Of a stretch of DNA of 64,000 nt, positions 25,203 through 34,978 are shown in pieces. This stretch comes from an uncultured Ilumatobacter sp. (lineage in GTDB: Bacteria; Actinomycetota; Acidimicrobiia; Acidimicrobiales; Ilumatobacteraceae), in contig CALKNK010000002.1 of assembly GCA_938091165.1 (NCBI GenBank), positions 1 to 64,000 of the forward strand. The letters run 5' to 3'. Below the pieces are notes generated by a model. It did not search any database, was not told the DNA's origin, and saw nothing but the letters and a program-made list of their open reading frames with translations. Made by a program: the position numbers and the translations under genes. Every line of letters starts with the position of its first letter. Within the stretch, counting starts at the first letter, position 1.

Positions 25203-25852
25203 GCCGCACCCACGTCCTCATCGACTTAGACGGCACGATCTCCAACTCACTGCCCGGCATTGCCCGGTCACTGCAGTACGCGTTTGCCGAGTGCGGCTAC
25301 GAGCCACCAACCGACGATGCAGTCCGTTCGATTATCGGGCCGCCATTCGAGGTCTCGTTCCCCATCCTCGGTGTGCCCATCGACGAAATGACGCCTGTTG
25401 TTGCGAAGTACCGCGAACGGTACAACGACATCGGTCTTTTTGAGAACACCTTGTACAAGGGCATTCCGGACATGCTCGAAGCCCTGCTGAGTGAAGGCCT
25501 CAGCCTCGCGCTCGCCACAGCGAAACCCGAAACGGTCGCGCGACGCATCACCGTCCACTTCGACGTAGCGCAGCACTTCGTCTACGAAGCTGGCGCCAGC
25601 CCTGACCTCAATGACAATCGCCGTTCAAAGGACCAGGTCATCGCTTATTGTTTGTCCGAACTCGGCATCGCAGCCGGTGATCATGTCGTGATGCTTGGCG
25701 ATCGCGATCATGACGTCGAGGGAGCCCTCGCCAACGGCATCGACTGCGTCGGTGTCACCTGGGGCTTTGGCTCAGCCGACGAGTTACTCGGCGCCGGCGC
25801 GCTTTGCATCGTCGATCGCCCAGCCGATGTGCGGGCCGCTGTCAACGCTTGA
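25199..25852 (+). CDS. HAD family hydrolase, phosphoglycolate phosphatase-like
   Basis: 217 residues. HAD motif I is LIDLDGTISNS (nucleophile Asp near residue 9), motif II lies in LALATAKPE, the motif III Lys is in RRSKDQVI, and motif IV is MLGDRDHDVEGA. The alpha-helical cap (about residues 17-80) places it with Gph/PGMB-type phosphatases, which act on 2-phosphoglycolate or sugar phosphates. The start codon overlaps the K+ channel stop, so it is coupled to it, though a functional link is not obvious. Confidence 0.87.
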   Translation: MSRTHVLIDLDGTISNSLPGIARSLQYAFAECGYEPPTDDAVRSIIGPPFEVSFPILGVPIDEMTPVVAKYRERYNDIGLFENTLYKGIPDMLEALLSEGLSLALATAKPETVARRITVHFDVAQHFVYEAGASPDLNDNRRSKDQVIAYCLSELGIAAGDHVVMLGDRDHDVEGALANGIDCVGVTWGFGSADELLGAGALCIVDRPADVRAAVNA

Positions 25853-25894
25853 AGATGTGCTGACCGCCCGATCAGCGAGTACCGTTCCTCTTTA

Positions 25895-26311
25895 GTGAGC
25901 GCAACGGCAGACACCACCACCGAGGCGTCCTTCGTGGCCCCTCGCGTGCAGTCCAACTCGTCGGCCGACCGCTTCATGCGACGTCTGCTCAGACTCCCCG
26001 AGGGGAAAACTTCCACTAACGCCGAGGCCCGATCAGCATTCCAAAAGTCGATCGCTATTACTGCGTGCCGCTGCATCGTGATGTACCTGGTGTTGCCATT
26101 TGTCCTGCCGATCGTCGGCGTCGCAAGTGGCGTTGGCCCAGCGATTGGTCTCGCAATCGGGATCCTCGCGATCATTGCGATCATCTACTCGATTCGCCGC
26201 TTCTGGCGCGCCGACCACCCCAAGCGCTGGTATTACACGGCTTTTGCCTCCGTCATCATCAGCTTCTTGATCTACTTGTCAGTCAAGGACATCATCGAGC
26301 TCACCAACTGA
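25895..26311 (+). CDS. Small membrane protein of unknown function
   Basis: 138 residues from GTG 25895. The N-terminal 50 residues are soluble. Two hydrophobic helices follow, at about 52-69 and 78-93, and a third at about 107-127 (YYTAFASVIISFLIYLSV). The segment RRFWRADHPKRWYY lies between the last two. No known motif was recognised. The arrangement recalls many small actinobacterial membrane proteins. It stands 42 bases after the HAD gene on the same strand. Confidence 0.7.
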   Translation: MSATADTTTEASFVAPRVQSNSSADRFMRRLLRLPEGKTSTNAEARSAFQKSIAITACRCIVMYLVLPFVLPIVGVASGVGPAIGLAIGILAIIAIIYSIRRFWRADHPKRWYYTAFASVIISFLIYLSVKDIIELTN

Positions 26312-26379
26312 GCCATTTTCTTTCAATTGGCCAAGCGCCCGATACCGTGAAGCTTTCGACAATTGAAATGAGAACGCCC

Positions 26380-26637
26380 ATGGCGGTTAAGAAGCCCATC
26401 CTCAGCCCCTGGTTCGACGGCAATACGCCGTTGGAAGAACTCCCCGCCAGCGATCAAGTCGCCCACGACATCGTGCTCGAATTCGGTGATCTAAAGCCAT
26501 CTGTAATGCGCATCATGGACGCAGAACTCAACGATGATCAGCGACTCAGGGCCATCGTTGCTTTCCGCGACTCACTGCAGGATCCCGGCAACGCGAATCG
26601 TGACCCGCGTGTCGCTATCGCCAACGCAAGCAAGTAA
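26380..26637 (+). CDS. Small protein of unknown function
   Basis: 85 residues from ATG 26380 (MAVKKPILSPWFDGN), with an alternative ATG 12 bases upstream at 26368. The protein is acidic to neutral and soluble, with no Cys and no membrane helix. The middle part (DIVLEFGDLKPSVMRIMDAEL) is predicted helical. No family was recognised. Base and codon use look like the flanking genes, which supports coding. No clear ribosome-binding site is seen for either start. Confidence 0.5.
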   Translation: MAVKKPILSPWFDGNTPLEELPASDQVAHDIVLEFGDLKPSVMRIMDAELNDDQRLRAIVAFRDSLQDPGNANRDPRVAIANASK

Positions 26638-26800
26638 CGATCACCCAAGGCGACGGCGCCGCCGCTTGCCTTACCTATGTGGTCGCGAGATCGACAGTCG
26701 CAAGAACTTGCGGACGGGGGACTCTCCGTGACGTTCGGCACCGCCAGATGAGGCATGATGGTGGTGTACATCCGCACAAGACAAACCTGGGGGATCTTCC

Positions 26801-27259
26801 GTGGAAGTTTCGATCAACATCAATGGCACACAGCAGACACATGATGTCGAGCCGCGCACGCTACTTGTTCAGTACATCCGAGAACACGCCGGCTTGACCG
26901 GCACCAACATCGGCTGCGACACGTCGTCGTGCGGCGCCTGTTCCATCCATCTCAACGGCGAGGCTGTGAAAAGCTGCACCATCCTGGCCGCGCAGGCCGA
27001 TGGTGAGGAGATCAAAACCATCGAGGGCATGGCAGATGCCGACGGCACACTGCACCCAATGCAGCAGGCCTTCATGGAAAACCATGGCCTGCAATGCGGT
27101 TACTGCACACCGGGGATGGTGATGGCGGCCACGAGCCTGCTCGACGAGAATCCGAATCCATCCGAAGAAGATGTTCGGCTTGGCCTAGAAGGCAACCTCT
27201 GCCGTTGCACCGGCTATCACAATATCGTCAAGTCGGTCCTCGCTGCGGCGAGCGTCTGA
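26801..27259 (+). CDS. coxS: Molybdenum hydroxylase small subunit, two [2Fe-2S] clusters (CoxS type)
   Basis: 152 residues from GTG 26801. The N-terminal plant-type ferredoxin domain has Cys39, Cys44, Cys47 and Cys59. The C-terminal helical domain binds the second [2Fe-2S] with Cys99, Cys102, Cys134 and Cys136 (CGYCTPGM and CRCTGYHN). It passes electrons from the Mo site of CoxL to the FAD of CoxM. It is the only small subunit gene in the window and may also serve the orphan large subunit. The gene order S-L-M differs from the M-S-L order of classical cox operons. Confidence 0.95.
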   Translation: MEVSININGTQQTHDVEPRTLLVQYIREHAGLTGTNIGCDTSSCGACSIHLNGEAVKSCTILAAQADGEEIKTIEGMADADGTLHPMQQAFMENHGLQCGYCTPGMVMAATSLLDENPNPSEEDVRLGLEGNLCRCTGYHNIVKSVLAAASV

Positions 27260-27310
27260 GTTCACGAACAACCAATTTGGGGCGAATATGAACTGGATGG
27301 GGGTCCAGCA

Positions 27311-29740
27311 ATGACAGTCATCGACAATCAAACCGCCAGCGACGAATCGATCGCCGCCGGCAACGGAGTGGTCGGCCAACGAATACTCCGCAAGGAAGAC
27401 CCGGTGCTCCTGACTGGTGAAGCGGTCTACACCAACGACATGGTGGTGCCAGGCGCCCTCTACATGGCCGTGCTCAGGAGCCCACATGCGCATGCAACGA
27501 TCAGCTCGATCGACACGTCAGCGGCCCTGGCATTGCCCGGGGTACACAGCGTCTACACGGGGGCCGACATGGCGGACCAGTGGGCCGCACCGATGCCGTG
27601 CGCTTGGCCGGTCACCGACGACATGAAGAATCCGGCGCACTATCCGCTTGCGATCTCGAAAGTCGCCTATGTCGGCGACGGCGTTGCCTGCGTGCTGGCC
27701 GAAACCGACTCGATCGCGCATGATGCGATCGAGTTGATTGATGTCGACTACGACGTGCATAGTGCGGTAATTGACCTCGAATCGGCGCTGTCCGACGACG
27801 TAGTCATTCACGACGAACTCGGAACAAATGCCAGCTACACGTGGCCACTGCTCATTGAAGAGAATGACGGCGACTGCCAAAAAGCCATCGATGAGGCTGC
27901 CTACGTTGTCTCTGAACGCTACGTACAACAGCGTTTGATCCCAATGGCGATGGAACCACGAGCCGTCGTTGCGTTGCCGCAACCCTTCGGTGGCGACATG
28001 ACCTTGTACTCCGCCACACAGGTACCCCACATTTTGAAGGTGATGACGGCGCTGACACTCGGAATTCCTGAGCACCAGTTGCGTGTGGTGTGCCCGGCTG
28101 TCGGCGGTGGCTTCGGTTCGAAGCTCGACGTCTACGCCGAGGAATTGCTTTGCGTGCAATTGGCCCGCACCCTCAAGGTGCCGGTCCGCTGGAACGAGGA
28201 ACGCTCAGAGAATGCCCTTGCCACGGTCCATGGTCGTGCTCAGATTCAGGACATCGAACTCGCCGCAGACGCCGACGGCAGGCTCACCGGTATGCGGGTG
28301 AGACTCACTGCCGACATGGGCGCCTACCTTCAACTCGTCACGCCTGGAATCCCACTGTTCGGCGCGTTCCTCTATGCAGGAGTGTACAAACTGCCGAAGG
28401 CATACGATTTTTCCTGTACCGGCGTCTTCACCACCATGACGCCGACAGATGCGTACCGCGGCGCCGGCCGACCAGAGGCCACCTACGCAATCGAGCATGC
28501 CATGGATGCTCTTGCTCGCAAGGTCGGCATCGATCCGCTCGAGTTGCGTCGCCGCAACTTCATCCCAAAGGAGTCCTATCCGTACGAGGCCTTTACCGGG
28601 CTAGTGTACGACTCGGGCGATCACGACAAGGCAGCTTCTATCGCGGAACGTCTCCTCGATTACGCTGGGCTACGCGCTCGCCAGGTTGAACAAAACATAC
28701 CTGGGTCAACAAAACGACTCGGCGTCGGGGTGTCAACCTACTTCGAGATGTGCGGCCTTGCCCCATCACGGGTATTGGCCTCGCTGAACTACTCAGCAGG
28801 TGGTTGGGAATCAGCTACCGTTCGAGTGCTGCCAACCTCAAAGATCCAAGTAGTCACCGGCACTGCCCCGCACGGACAAGGTCACGAAACGGCTTGGTCA
28901 ATGATTGCCGCCGACAGATTTGGCGTTGATCCAGCCGACGTCGACGTGCTGCATTCCGATACGGCCATCGCTCCTCTCGGGCTAGACACCTACGGATCGC
29001 GCTCGCTGCCCGTCGGCGGTGTGGCTCTCACCATGGCATGCGACAAGGTCATTGACAAGGCCCGCCAGATCGCAGCTCATCAGATGGAAGCCAACGAGGA
29101 AGACCTTGAGTTCTCCGGAGGCACGTTCCGCGTCGCCGGTTCACCGGACAGGGAGATGCCACTCGCCGCGATTGCGTTCGAAGCGTTCACAGCCCACAAC
29201 CTTCCCGATGGACTCGAGCCAAATCTCGAAGCACAAGTCACGTACGACCCTCCAAACTTTTCGTGGCCATTTGGGACACATATGTGCGCCGTCGAAATCG
29301 ATACTGAGACCGGCAATGTCGAACTGCTGCAGTACGTCGCCGTCGACGACTGCGGCAACAAGATCAATCCGCTCATCGTTGACGGCCAGGTACACGGCGG
29401 CGTAGTGCAAGGCATCGGCCAAGCGCTCTATGAAGAGGCCCGCTACGACGATGACGGCAATCTGCAGTCCTCAACCCTGGCGGAATATCTCGTGCCAGCA
29501 GCCAGCGATGTTCCCCCTATTACCCTAGGTGAGAGCGTCACGCCTTCACCTAGCAACCCACTAGGCGTCAAGGGGGTCGGCGAGGCCGGCACAATTGGTG
29601 CTGCTCCGTGCGTCATGAACGCCGTGGTCGATGCCCTTTCCGGGCTCGGCGTGCAAGACATCCAGATGCCGGCGAGTCCGCTGAACGTCTGGAACGCAAT
29701 CCAACAAGCCCAAGCCAACCATCAGGAGACCAACCAGTGA
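27311..29740 (+). CDS. coxL: Molybdenum hydroxylase large subunit (CoxL form II)
   Basis: 809 residues, full length for this family. Landmarks are GQRILRKEDPVLLTG near residue 23, VGGGFGSKLD near residue 262, the active-site loop AYRGAGR at residues 381-387, the GQGHETAW segment and the catalytic Glu in GVKGVGEAGTIG. The form II loop means that CO oxidation should not be assumed. Other substrates such as aromatic or aliphatic aldehydes, nicotinate or purine-like rings are possible. It shares the overall architecture of the orphan copy at 21.2 kb but is 46 residues longer. The stop overlaps the coxM GTG start. Confidence 0.93.
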   Translation: MTVIDNQTASDESIAAGNGVVGQRILRKEDPVLLTGEAVYTNDMVVPGALYMAVLRSPHAHATISSIDTSAALALPGVHSVYTGADMADQWAAPMPCAWPVTDDMKNPAHYPLAISKVAYVGDGVACVLAETDSIAHDAIELIDVDYDVHSAVIDLESALSDDVVIHDELGTNASYTWPLLIEENDGDCQKAIDEAAYVVSERYVQQRLIPMAMEPRAVVALPQPFGGDMTLYSATQVPHILKVMTALTLGIPEHQLRVVCPAVGGGFGSKLDVYAEELLCVQLARTLKVPVRWNEERSENALATVHGRAQIQDIELAADADGRLTGMRVRLTADMGAYLQLVTPGIPLFGAFLYAGVYKLPKAYDFSCTGVFTTMTPTDAYRGAGRPEATYAIEHAMDALARKVGIDPLELRRRNFIPKESYPYEAFTGLVYDSGDHDKAASIAERLLDYAGLRARQVEQNIPGSTKRLGVGVSTYFEMCGLAPSRVLASLNYSAGGWESATVRVLPTSKIQVVTGTAPHGQGHETAWSMIAADRFGVDPADVDVLHSDTAIAPLGLDTYGSRSLPVGGVALTMACDKVIDKARQIAAHQMEANEEDLEFSGGTFRVAGSPDREMPLAAIAFEAFTAHNLPDGLEPNLEAQVTYDPPNFSWPFGTHMCAVEIDTETGNVELLQYVAVDDCGNKINPLIVDGQVHGGVVQGIGQALYEEARYDDDGNLQSSTLAEYLVPAASDVPPITLGESVTPSPSNPLGVKGVGEAGTIGAAPCVMNAVVDALSGLGVQDIQMPASPLNVWNAIQQAQANHQETNQ

Positions 29741-30561
29741 TCCCCGCACAGTTCGACTACGTCCGCGCCGAATCTGCTGAAGAAGCAATCAGCCTCATCG
29801 GCCAGCACGGCGACGAGGCCAAGTTCATTGCGGGCGGCCACAGCCTCCTGCCGTTGATGAAGCTGCGCCTGGCACAGCCGTCGGTACTGGTCGATATCGG
29901 CCGCCTGTCCGATCTGTCCTACATCCGCGAAGACGGCGACCACATCGCAATCGGTGCGATGACCCGGCACATGGACGTCGAGACCTCGGACATACTCAAA
30001 CAACACGCACCTCTACTCGCTCATGCCGCAGGCCACGTCGGTGACCCGCAGGTACGTCACCGCGGCACCATCGGTGGGTCAATTGCGCACAGCGACTCAG
30101 CATCCGACCTGCCCGCCACCACTCTGGCAATGGGTGCCACCTATGTGGCCAAGGGCCCAAACGGCACGCGAGAAATTGCTGCAGGAGACTTTTTCGAGGG
30201 CTTCTTGACTACCGCGTTGGCACCCGACGAAATGCTCACCGAGATTCGGGTTCCCAAGATGAATGGCGCCGGATGGAGCTTCCAGAAGTTCAATCGCCGT
30301 GCCCAGGACTGGGCAATTGTCGGCGTGGCTGCGTGGCGCAACGGAACCGAGTCAGGGGTCGGTCTCGTCAACATGGACTCCGTTCCAGTTCTTGCGACAA
30401 GCGTTAGTGCAGCCATCGCAAGCGGCGCGTCCATCGAAGACGCTGCCGCCGAAGCTGCAGCACAGGCTGATCCCACGGGTGACCTCAATGCCAGCGTCGA
30501 GTACCGCCAGCACCTTGCCCGCGTCCTCACCAAGCGCGCCCTGACCATCGCGTCTTCCTAG
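29737..30561 (+). CDS. coxM: Molybdenum hydroxylase FAD-binding medium subunit (CoxM type)
   Basis: 274 residues from GTG 29737, which overlaps the coxL stop (GTGA). FAD-binding motifs of the vanillyl-alcohol-oxidase-type domain are seen as AGGHSLLPLMK near residue 32 and RGTIGGSIAHSDSASD near residue 109. The C-terminal CO_deh_flav_C domain ends the protein. It accepts electrons from the [2Fe-2S] clusters of CoxS and passes them to a quinone or other acceptor. With coxS and coxL it completes one heterotrimer. Confidence 0.94.
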   Translation: MIPAQFDYVRAESAEEAISLIGQHGDEAKFIAGGHSLLPLMKLRLAQPSVLVDIGRLSDLSYIREDGDHIAIGAMTRHMDVETSDILKQHAPLLAHAAGHVGDPQVRHRGTIGGSIAHSDSASDLPATTLAMGATYVAKGPNGTREIAAGDFFEGFLTTALAPDEMLTEIRVPKMNGAGWSFQKFNRRAQDWAIVGVAAWRNGTESGVGLVNMDSVPVLATSVSAAIASGASIEDAAAEAAAQADPTGDLNASVEYRQHLARVLTKRALTIASS

Positions 30562-30628
30562 GCATGGCCGGGCCGCATATTCGACGAATTTTGGGGTTAT
30601 AGCTGCTGGCGATCGACCAGTAGCGTTT

Positions 30629-31771
30629 GTGGCCATGCTGCTGGCAATTACCAACTCAGGACTGTGGCGGGTGCTTTGGTATTCGCTGATTGGCCTGTCA
30701 GCGATAGCGCTTTACGCAGGTGCCTTACGCGCAGCAGGTATTGGTTGGGGAAGAATTCGCTGGTCATTGATTGGCGCGTACATCGTGGCGTACGTGTGGT
30801 GGTTCTTTACCAACGGCATCATCATCGATCGCGTGTCCGTACTGTGGTCGTTCGCGATTTTCCTAACCGTCGCCAGCGTTGGTCGCCCCCCGCGCGAGTG
30901 GATGCGTTCCGCCGGCGACCTGGGTGTCTTCGTCGCCATGTGGCTGGCATACGACGAAAGCCGTGGCATCGCCGATGGTCTCGGCATGCCGATTCAGGTC
31001 GAGTCAGTGCGCAATCTCGATCGGTTGCTGTTTTTCGGTGCTGACCCAGTGGTGGAACTGCAAGCGGCGTTTCACCGCACCGAGATTGCCGAACGCACCG
31101 TGAACGGAGAGATCGTTCTGCGTACGGTGACCGATGTGCAGTGGTACGACGTCGTCGGATCGTTTGTCTATTACTCCCATTTCATAATCCCGCCAGTCGT
31201 GATCGGCGCTCTTTGGCTGATCAATCGACACCAATGGGTTCGATACATGCGCCGTTTCGCCACGCTGCTCTTTGGAGCGTGCGTGATGTTCGTTCTTCTG
31301 CCAACGGCGCCACCATGGATGGCAGCTGGCGGCACAAACCGAGTCGGACTTGACCTTGCGGCGCTTCCGTCTCTCTCGCGCCATACCGGTGTTGGTTGGC
31401 GATATGTCGGACTAGGCAGCTTCGTCGAGGCCTGGGATACCGGTCGCGATTGGGCCAATCAGGTCGCAGCAATGCCCTCGCTGCACTCAGCTTTTGCGTT
31501 GTTCGTCGTAGTGTTCTTCTGGCCCTGGGTTCATAACCCATGGGCACGCGCCGCAACGTTGGCGTACCCGCTCGCCATGGCGGTTGCGCTTGCGTACTTC
31601 GCTGAGCACTACATCGTTGACGCCGTCGCCGGTTGGTTACTCGTCGGCACAGTATTCTGGCTCTGGAATAGAATCGAGCGTTCCGGCCCGATCGATGACG
31701 AATCGCTCGACTATGAAAAAGCTGTCGAGACCCGCAACTCACTGATTTCTGCTGAGGCTGCGAGGGCTTAA
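30629..31771 (+). CDS. PAP2-superfamily integral membrane protein (inositol phosphotransferase-like)
   Basis: 380 residues with about six to eight hydrophobic helices. The PAP2-type active-site motifs are SLHSAF (near residue 287) and, later, AEHYIVDAVAGW, giving the SxxHxxF and HxxxD pattern of lipid phosphatases and Ipt/AUR1-like inositolphosphotransferases. A long first loop includes RNLDRLLFFGADP. It probably acts on a membrane phospholipid or polyprenyl phosphate. The substrate is unknown. A GTG at 30629 and an ATG at 30635 are both possible starts. Confidence 0.8.
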   Translation: MAMLLAITNSGLWRVLWYSLIGLSAIALYAGALRAAGIGWGRIRWSLIGAYIVAYVWWFFTNGIIIDRVSVLWSFAIFLTVASVGRPPREWMRSAGDLGVFVAMWLAYDESRGIADGLGMPIQVESVRNLDRLLFFGADPVVELQAAFHRTEIAERTVNGEIVLRTVTDVQWYDVVGSFVYYSHFIIPPVVIGALWLINRHQWVRYMRRFATLLFGACVMFVLLPTAPPWMAAGGTNRVGLDLAALPSLSRHTGVGWRYVGLGSFVEAWDTGRDWANQVAAMPSLHSAFALFVVVFFWPWVHNPWARAATLAYPLAMAVALAYFAEHYIVDAVAGWLLVGTVFWLWNRIERSGPIDDESLDYEKAVETRNSLISAEAARA

Positions 31772-31940
31772 GGTTCGACCAGCCGCGTTATCTGTGGCAT
31801 AGGAAGCGAATTCGCCGAGCGCGCTCATCACGGCATCGATCTGTACAACACCTTCAGCACGGTGCACAACAACGCCCACGCTCTGCTCTAGGCAAGTCTC
31901 GATCCTGACTTCCCTGCACTCAGCGTCGCCTTCGCCGCAA

Positions 31941-32667
31941 CTAGAGCAAGCCTGCGTAGACACCACCGTCTACGTGGAGTTGCAAGCCGGTGGTGAACTT
32001 TGCGGTCTCCCCGCACAAGAAAGCAACATGTGCGCCGAAGTCATCGGCTTGACCGAGGCGCATCGAGTCGAGTTGGTCGACGCTGTATAGGGCATCAAGC
32101 CGCGGCGTCCGATGGAGTCCAGGTTGCACGGTATTTACCGTGATGCCCTCCCCTGCCACCTCAAGCGCCAGCGTCTTCAGAAAGGCGGTTGCTCCCGCCC
32201 TTGCGGTGTTGGAAAGAATCAGATTGGCCATCGGCTGACGCACCGACAATGACGTTATGGCGACGACTCATCCCCAACGCTGCTTGCGCATGAACGGCAC
32301 CGCCGTCTTACACATTGCCACGACCGAGAGAAGGTTCAATTCAAGCGCTGCCTGGTAGGCATCTATCTCGGTACTTTCGAAGTTGCCGGGAGGTGGCCCC
32401 GGCGTTCGGTACAAGAATGTCGACTCCGCCCAGTGCACTCCAAGCAGCTTCGACAAACTGGCACGCTCCCTCGGGTGTGGACACATCGGCGACGATCGGT
32501 ACGCACTCGTGACCAATCACCGCAGCCGCAGACCGCAGCCGGTCCTCGTTACGTCCGCAGATTGCAACGCGTACATCTTCCTCCGCCAGGGCTTTTGCTG
32601 ACGCTAGGCCAAGGCCCGATGACCCACCAGCCACAACCGCACGCCGTCCAGCTATTCCAAGATCCAT
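31941..32667 (-). pseudogene. Short-chain dehydrogenase/reductase, decayed by a frameshift and a nonsense codon
   Basis: Read together, three segments give one FabG-like SDR. Start ATG 32667 (MDLGIAGRRAVVAGGSSGLG with the TGxxxGxG-type cofactor loop) runs to VDILVPNAG. The frame is lost at about 32396-32402. The next frame continues PPPGNFESTEIDAYQAAL to QRWG, where TGA (32268-32270) replaces an expected Arg codon. It then resumes VVAITSLSVRQPMANL and ends HVDGGVYAGLL. Total length is about 242 codons, near the family norm. It follows the acyl-CoA ligase gene by 40 bases, so it was probably part of a fatty-acid or polyketide pathway. Confidence 0.85.
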
Positions 32668-32707
32668 ACGTCGAGAACGTATCGCGCCCGCTGAGCTCCG
32701 GATCTGA

Positions 32708-34252
32708 TCAGTCGGTACGGGCCTCGGCAAACTGCTCGCGGAGCTCACGCTTAAGGATCTTCCCACTCGGGTTTCGTGGCAACTCTGTCACAAACTCGAC
32801 TGCCTTCACTGCCTTAAACGGCGCCAGCTTTCCCTTACAGAACTCGATCACCTCGTCAGCCGTCAACGACTCATCATTTTGCACAACGGCAGCGAGCGGT
32901 GATTCGCCCCATCTCTCCGATGGGACACCGATCACACCGACATCAGCGATTTTTGGATGGGCAAGCAGCACACTCTCGATCTCGGCTGGGTACACGTTCT
33001 CACCACCAGAGATCAGCATGTCTTTTACTCTGTCGACGATGGTGACGAAGCCATCGGCATCCATCGTCGCCACGTCACCGGTGTGCAGCCAACCGTCGAC
33101 TAGCGCCTCTTCCGTCGCTTCGGCACGATTCCAGTAACCGACCATCACGTTCGGTCCCTTAATCAGGACCTCGCCTGATTCGTCGACGCCGACATCGTCA
33201 CCGGCTTCGTTGATCACCCGGACCTGCGTGAAATAGAACGACTTACCCGTCGAGCCGGCTCGCTTAACCGCGTCAGCAGAACTAATGAGACAGCCCGGGC
33301 CACCCGTCTCGGTGAGCCCGTACACCTGGTGAATCTCAATTCCAAGGTCGTTGTATTGCTCGATCAAAGTCTTTGCAACTGGCGCCGCTCCGCTCATCAC
33401 CCAACGCAGCGAGCTTGCGTCGTGAACCGCTGGATCTCGGACAGCCAGCATGAACTGCAACATGACTGGCACCATCAAGGTGGTCGTGATCTGCTCGTCG
33501 CGGATCAGTTCCCAGGACTGCAGTGGGTCGAACGCCTTCAGGATCGTGATCGAACTTCCAGTGTAGATGCAAGACAGCACTGGATTTAGGGCCCCGACGT
33601 GGAACATCGGCAACGAGATCAGGTAGCGGTCACCTACCTCAAAGTCCGCAGTGGCAACAGCGGTGAGGATCGACCACAGCACAGTGTCGTGGGAATGCAT
33701 CACACCTTTCGGGAGCCCGGTGGTCCCACTTGTGTACATGATGAACATCAGGTCGTCGCACGAGCCACTGGGGGTGGGCTCGCCGGTTGTCGCTGCCGAC
33801 CTCCAGTCGTCGTAGTCGACTGCACCGTCCAACACATCGCCGCCGACCTGAATCCACGTAATGATGGCGGTGTCGTCACCGCGACTCTTCAGCTCACGGA
33901 CGACCTCTGCAAAGTCGGCACTGTAGACCAGCACCGTTGCACCAGCATCCGCGAGGATGAATTCAAGTTCATCTGCGACAAGTCGCCAGTTCAGCGGGAC
34001 ATTGACAGCACCAATCTTGCCTACGGCGAAAAACGACTCAATGAATTCCACGCCGTTCATCAGGAGAAGACCGACACGGTCACCGTGTTGCACACCGCTG
34101 TCACGAAGTGCGTGAGCAACCTGATTCGAACGATCATTCAACTCTCGAAATGAGAAACGACGATCGCTGGACGGTTCGAAGATTGCCTCGATGTCCGGTT
34201 CGCGGTATGCACGCTTGGTGAGAAGTTGTCCGACGTTCTGCTGCACTGCCAT
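32708..34252 (-). CDS. Acyl-CoA synthetase / AMP-dependent acyl-acid ligase
   Basis: 514 residues, typical for FadD-like ligases. The AMP-binding P-loop is MYTSGTTGLPKGVMHSH (near residue 172), with the QVYGLTETGG motif, the GWLHTGDVATMDADGF loop and the C-terminal catalytic Lys in PRNPSGKILKREL. It activates an organic acid to acyl-AMP and then acyl-CoA. The acid is unknown. Its downstream neighbour on the same strand is the decayed SDR. The region upstream (34253-34978) is largely gene-free. Confidence 0.92.
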   Translation of the reverse strand: MAVQQNVGQLLTKRAYREPDIEAIFEPSSDRRFSFRELNDRSNQVAHALRDSGVQHGDRVGLLLMNGVEFIESFFAVGKIGAVNVPLNWRLVADELEFILADAGATVLVYSADFAEVVRELKSRGDDTAIITWIQVGGDVLDGAVDYDDWRSAATTGEPTPSGSCDDLMFIMYTSGTTGLPKGVMHSHDTVLWSILTAVATADFEVGDRYLISLPMFHVGALNPVLSCIYTGSSITILKAFDPLQSWELIRDEQITTTLMVPVMLQFMLAVRDPAVHDASSLRWVMSGAAPVAKTLIEQYNDLGIEIHQVYGLTETGGPGCLISSADAVKRAGSTGKSFYFTQVRVINEAGDDVGVDESGEVLIKGPNVMVGYWNRAEATEEALVDGWLHTGDVATMDADGFVTIVDRVKDMLISGGENVYPAEIESVLLAHPKIADVGVIGVPSERWGESPLAAVVQNDESLTADEVIEFCKGKLAPFKAVKAVEFVTELPRNPSGKILKRELREQFAEARTD

Positions 34253-34978
34253 GTCACAGATAATCGCGCACTTACACCTGACGTCCTAAAATCTGTGGCA
34301 GAAATTTCAGCATCCGACGTGGACCTCGCTTTCTCTGGCTTGGTCAAAATGACGGGGCGGGAGCACATGAAGCCTGAGCGCAGGCGTAAGAGGCAAGCAA
34401 TCGATCGAGCGGCGACCCCAATGCTGGCACCGACCGAGCCGCCAGACTCGTCGAAGCCAACGAGCAGTTCGTGTCAATTGTGATCAGCCACGGTCCAGGC
34501 GCCTGGACCTGAAACTCGCGCAGCTCCCTCCATAATGTTCGCCATCACGTAGAGATTTTCAATCTGCCACGCCAGCGAACTTGAGTGCGACGCCACGTCA
34601 GGCGACCCGTTGGCACCAAACCACTCGACGTCGTACCCCCTTCTTGCTCACTTCCCCAGTCAGCCATCGAGAACACACCGTTTATGACGCTCAGCAAACT
34701 GGACTTCAGTCGCCGTCGGATCGACAAGCCCGGGGCCACCATCGACGGGAAGCTGATGTCGACTCAAACGTAGAACAGCGCCAACCCACTCGTCGCCCTC
34801 GCGTCAAAGGAGCACCTGGTTGGCGTCAGCCACCTGAACCTCAACCGTTTCGGCTGGCAGCGCCCATACCCGCACGTCGACCGTCCGGCGGTTTGACCGC
34901 TGCGCTCCGAAACATGACTGGATTCTGCACAGAATCTGGATGGTCCACGATCTGATCCACTGGGATAATGTCAGGCTA
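34253..34978. other. Gene-poor interval with possible decayed coding remnants
   Basis: No intact gene is seen. On the minus strand a coding-like frame is open at 34474-34638 (it contains the stretch SSLAWQIENLYVMANIMEG) and ends at TGA. Coding-like fragments in other frames lie on both sides, such as LLVGFDESGGSVGASIG just downstream and VRVWALPAETVEVQ at about 34804-34890. These could be the pieces of a lost gene with several frameshifts, but no family was recognised. The 3' part must hold the promoter of coxD. A TAATGT-like hexamer near 34966 was noted without a clear -35. Confidence 0.3.

Noticed and set aside
21225..30561. True carbon monoxide dehydrogenase (form I)
   Set aside because: Both large subunits have AYRGAGR rather than the AYXCSFR active-site loop, so CO should not be assumed as substrate.
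31781..31940. Plus-strand frame after the PAP2 gene (contains LYNTFSTVHNN)
   Set aside because: Too short, no start or ribosome-binding site, interrupted by a stop; no family recognised.
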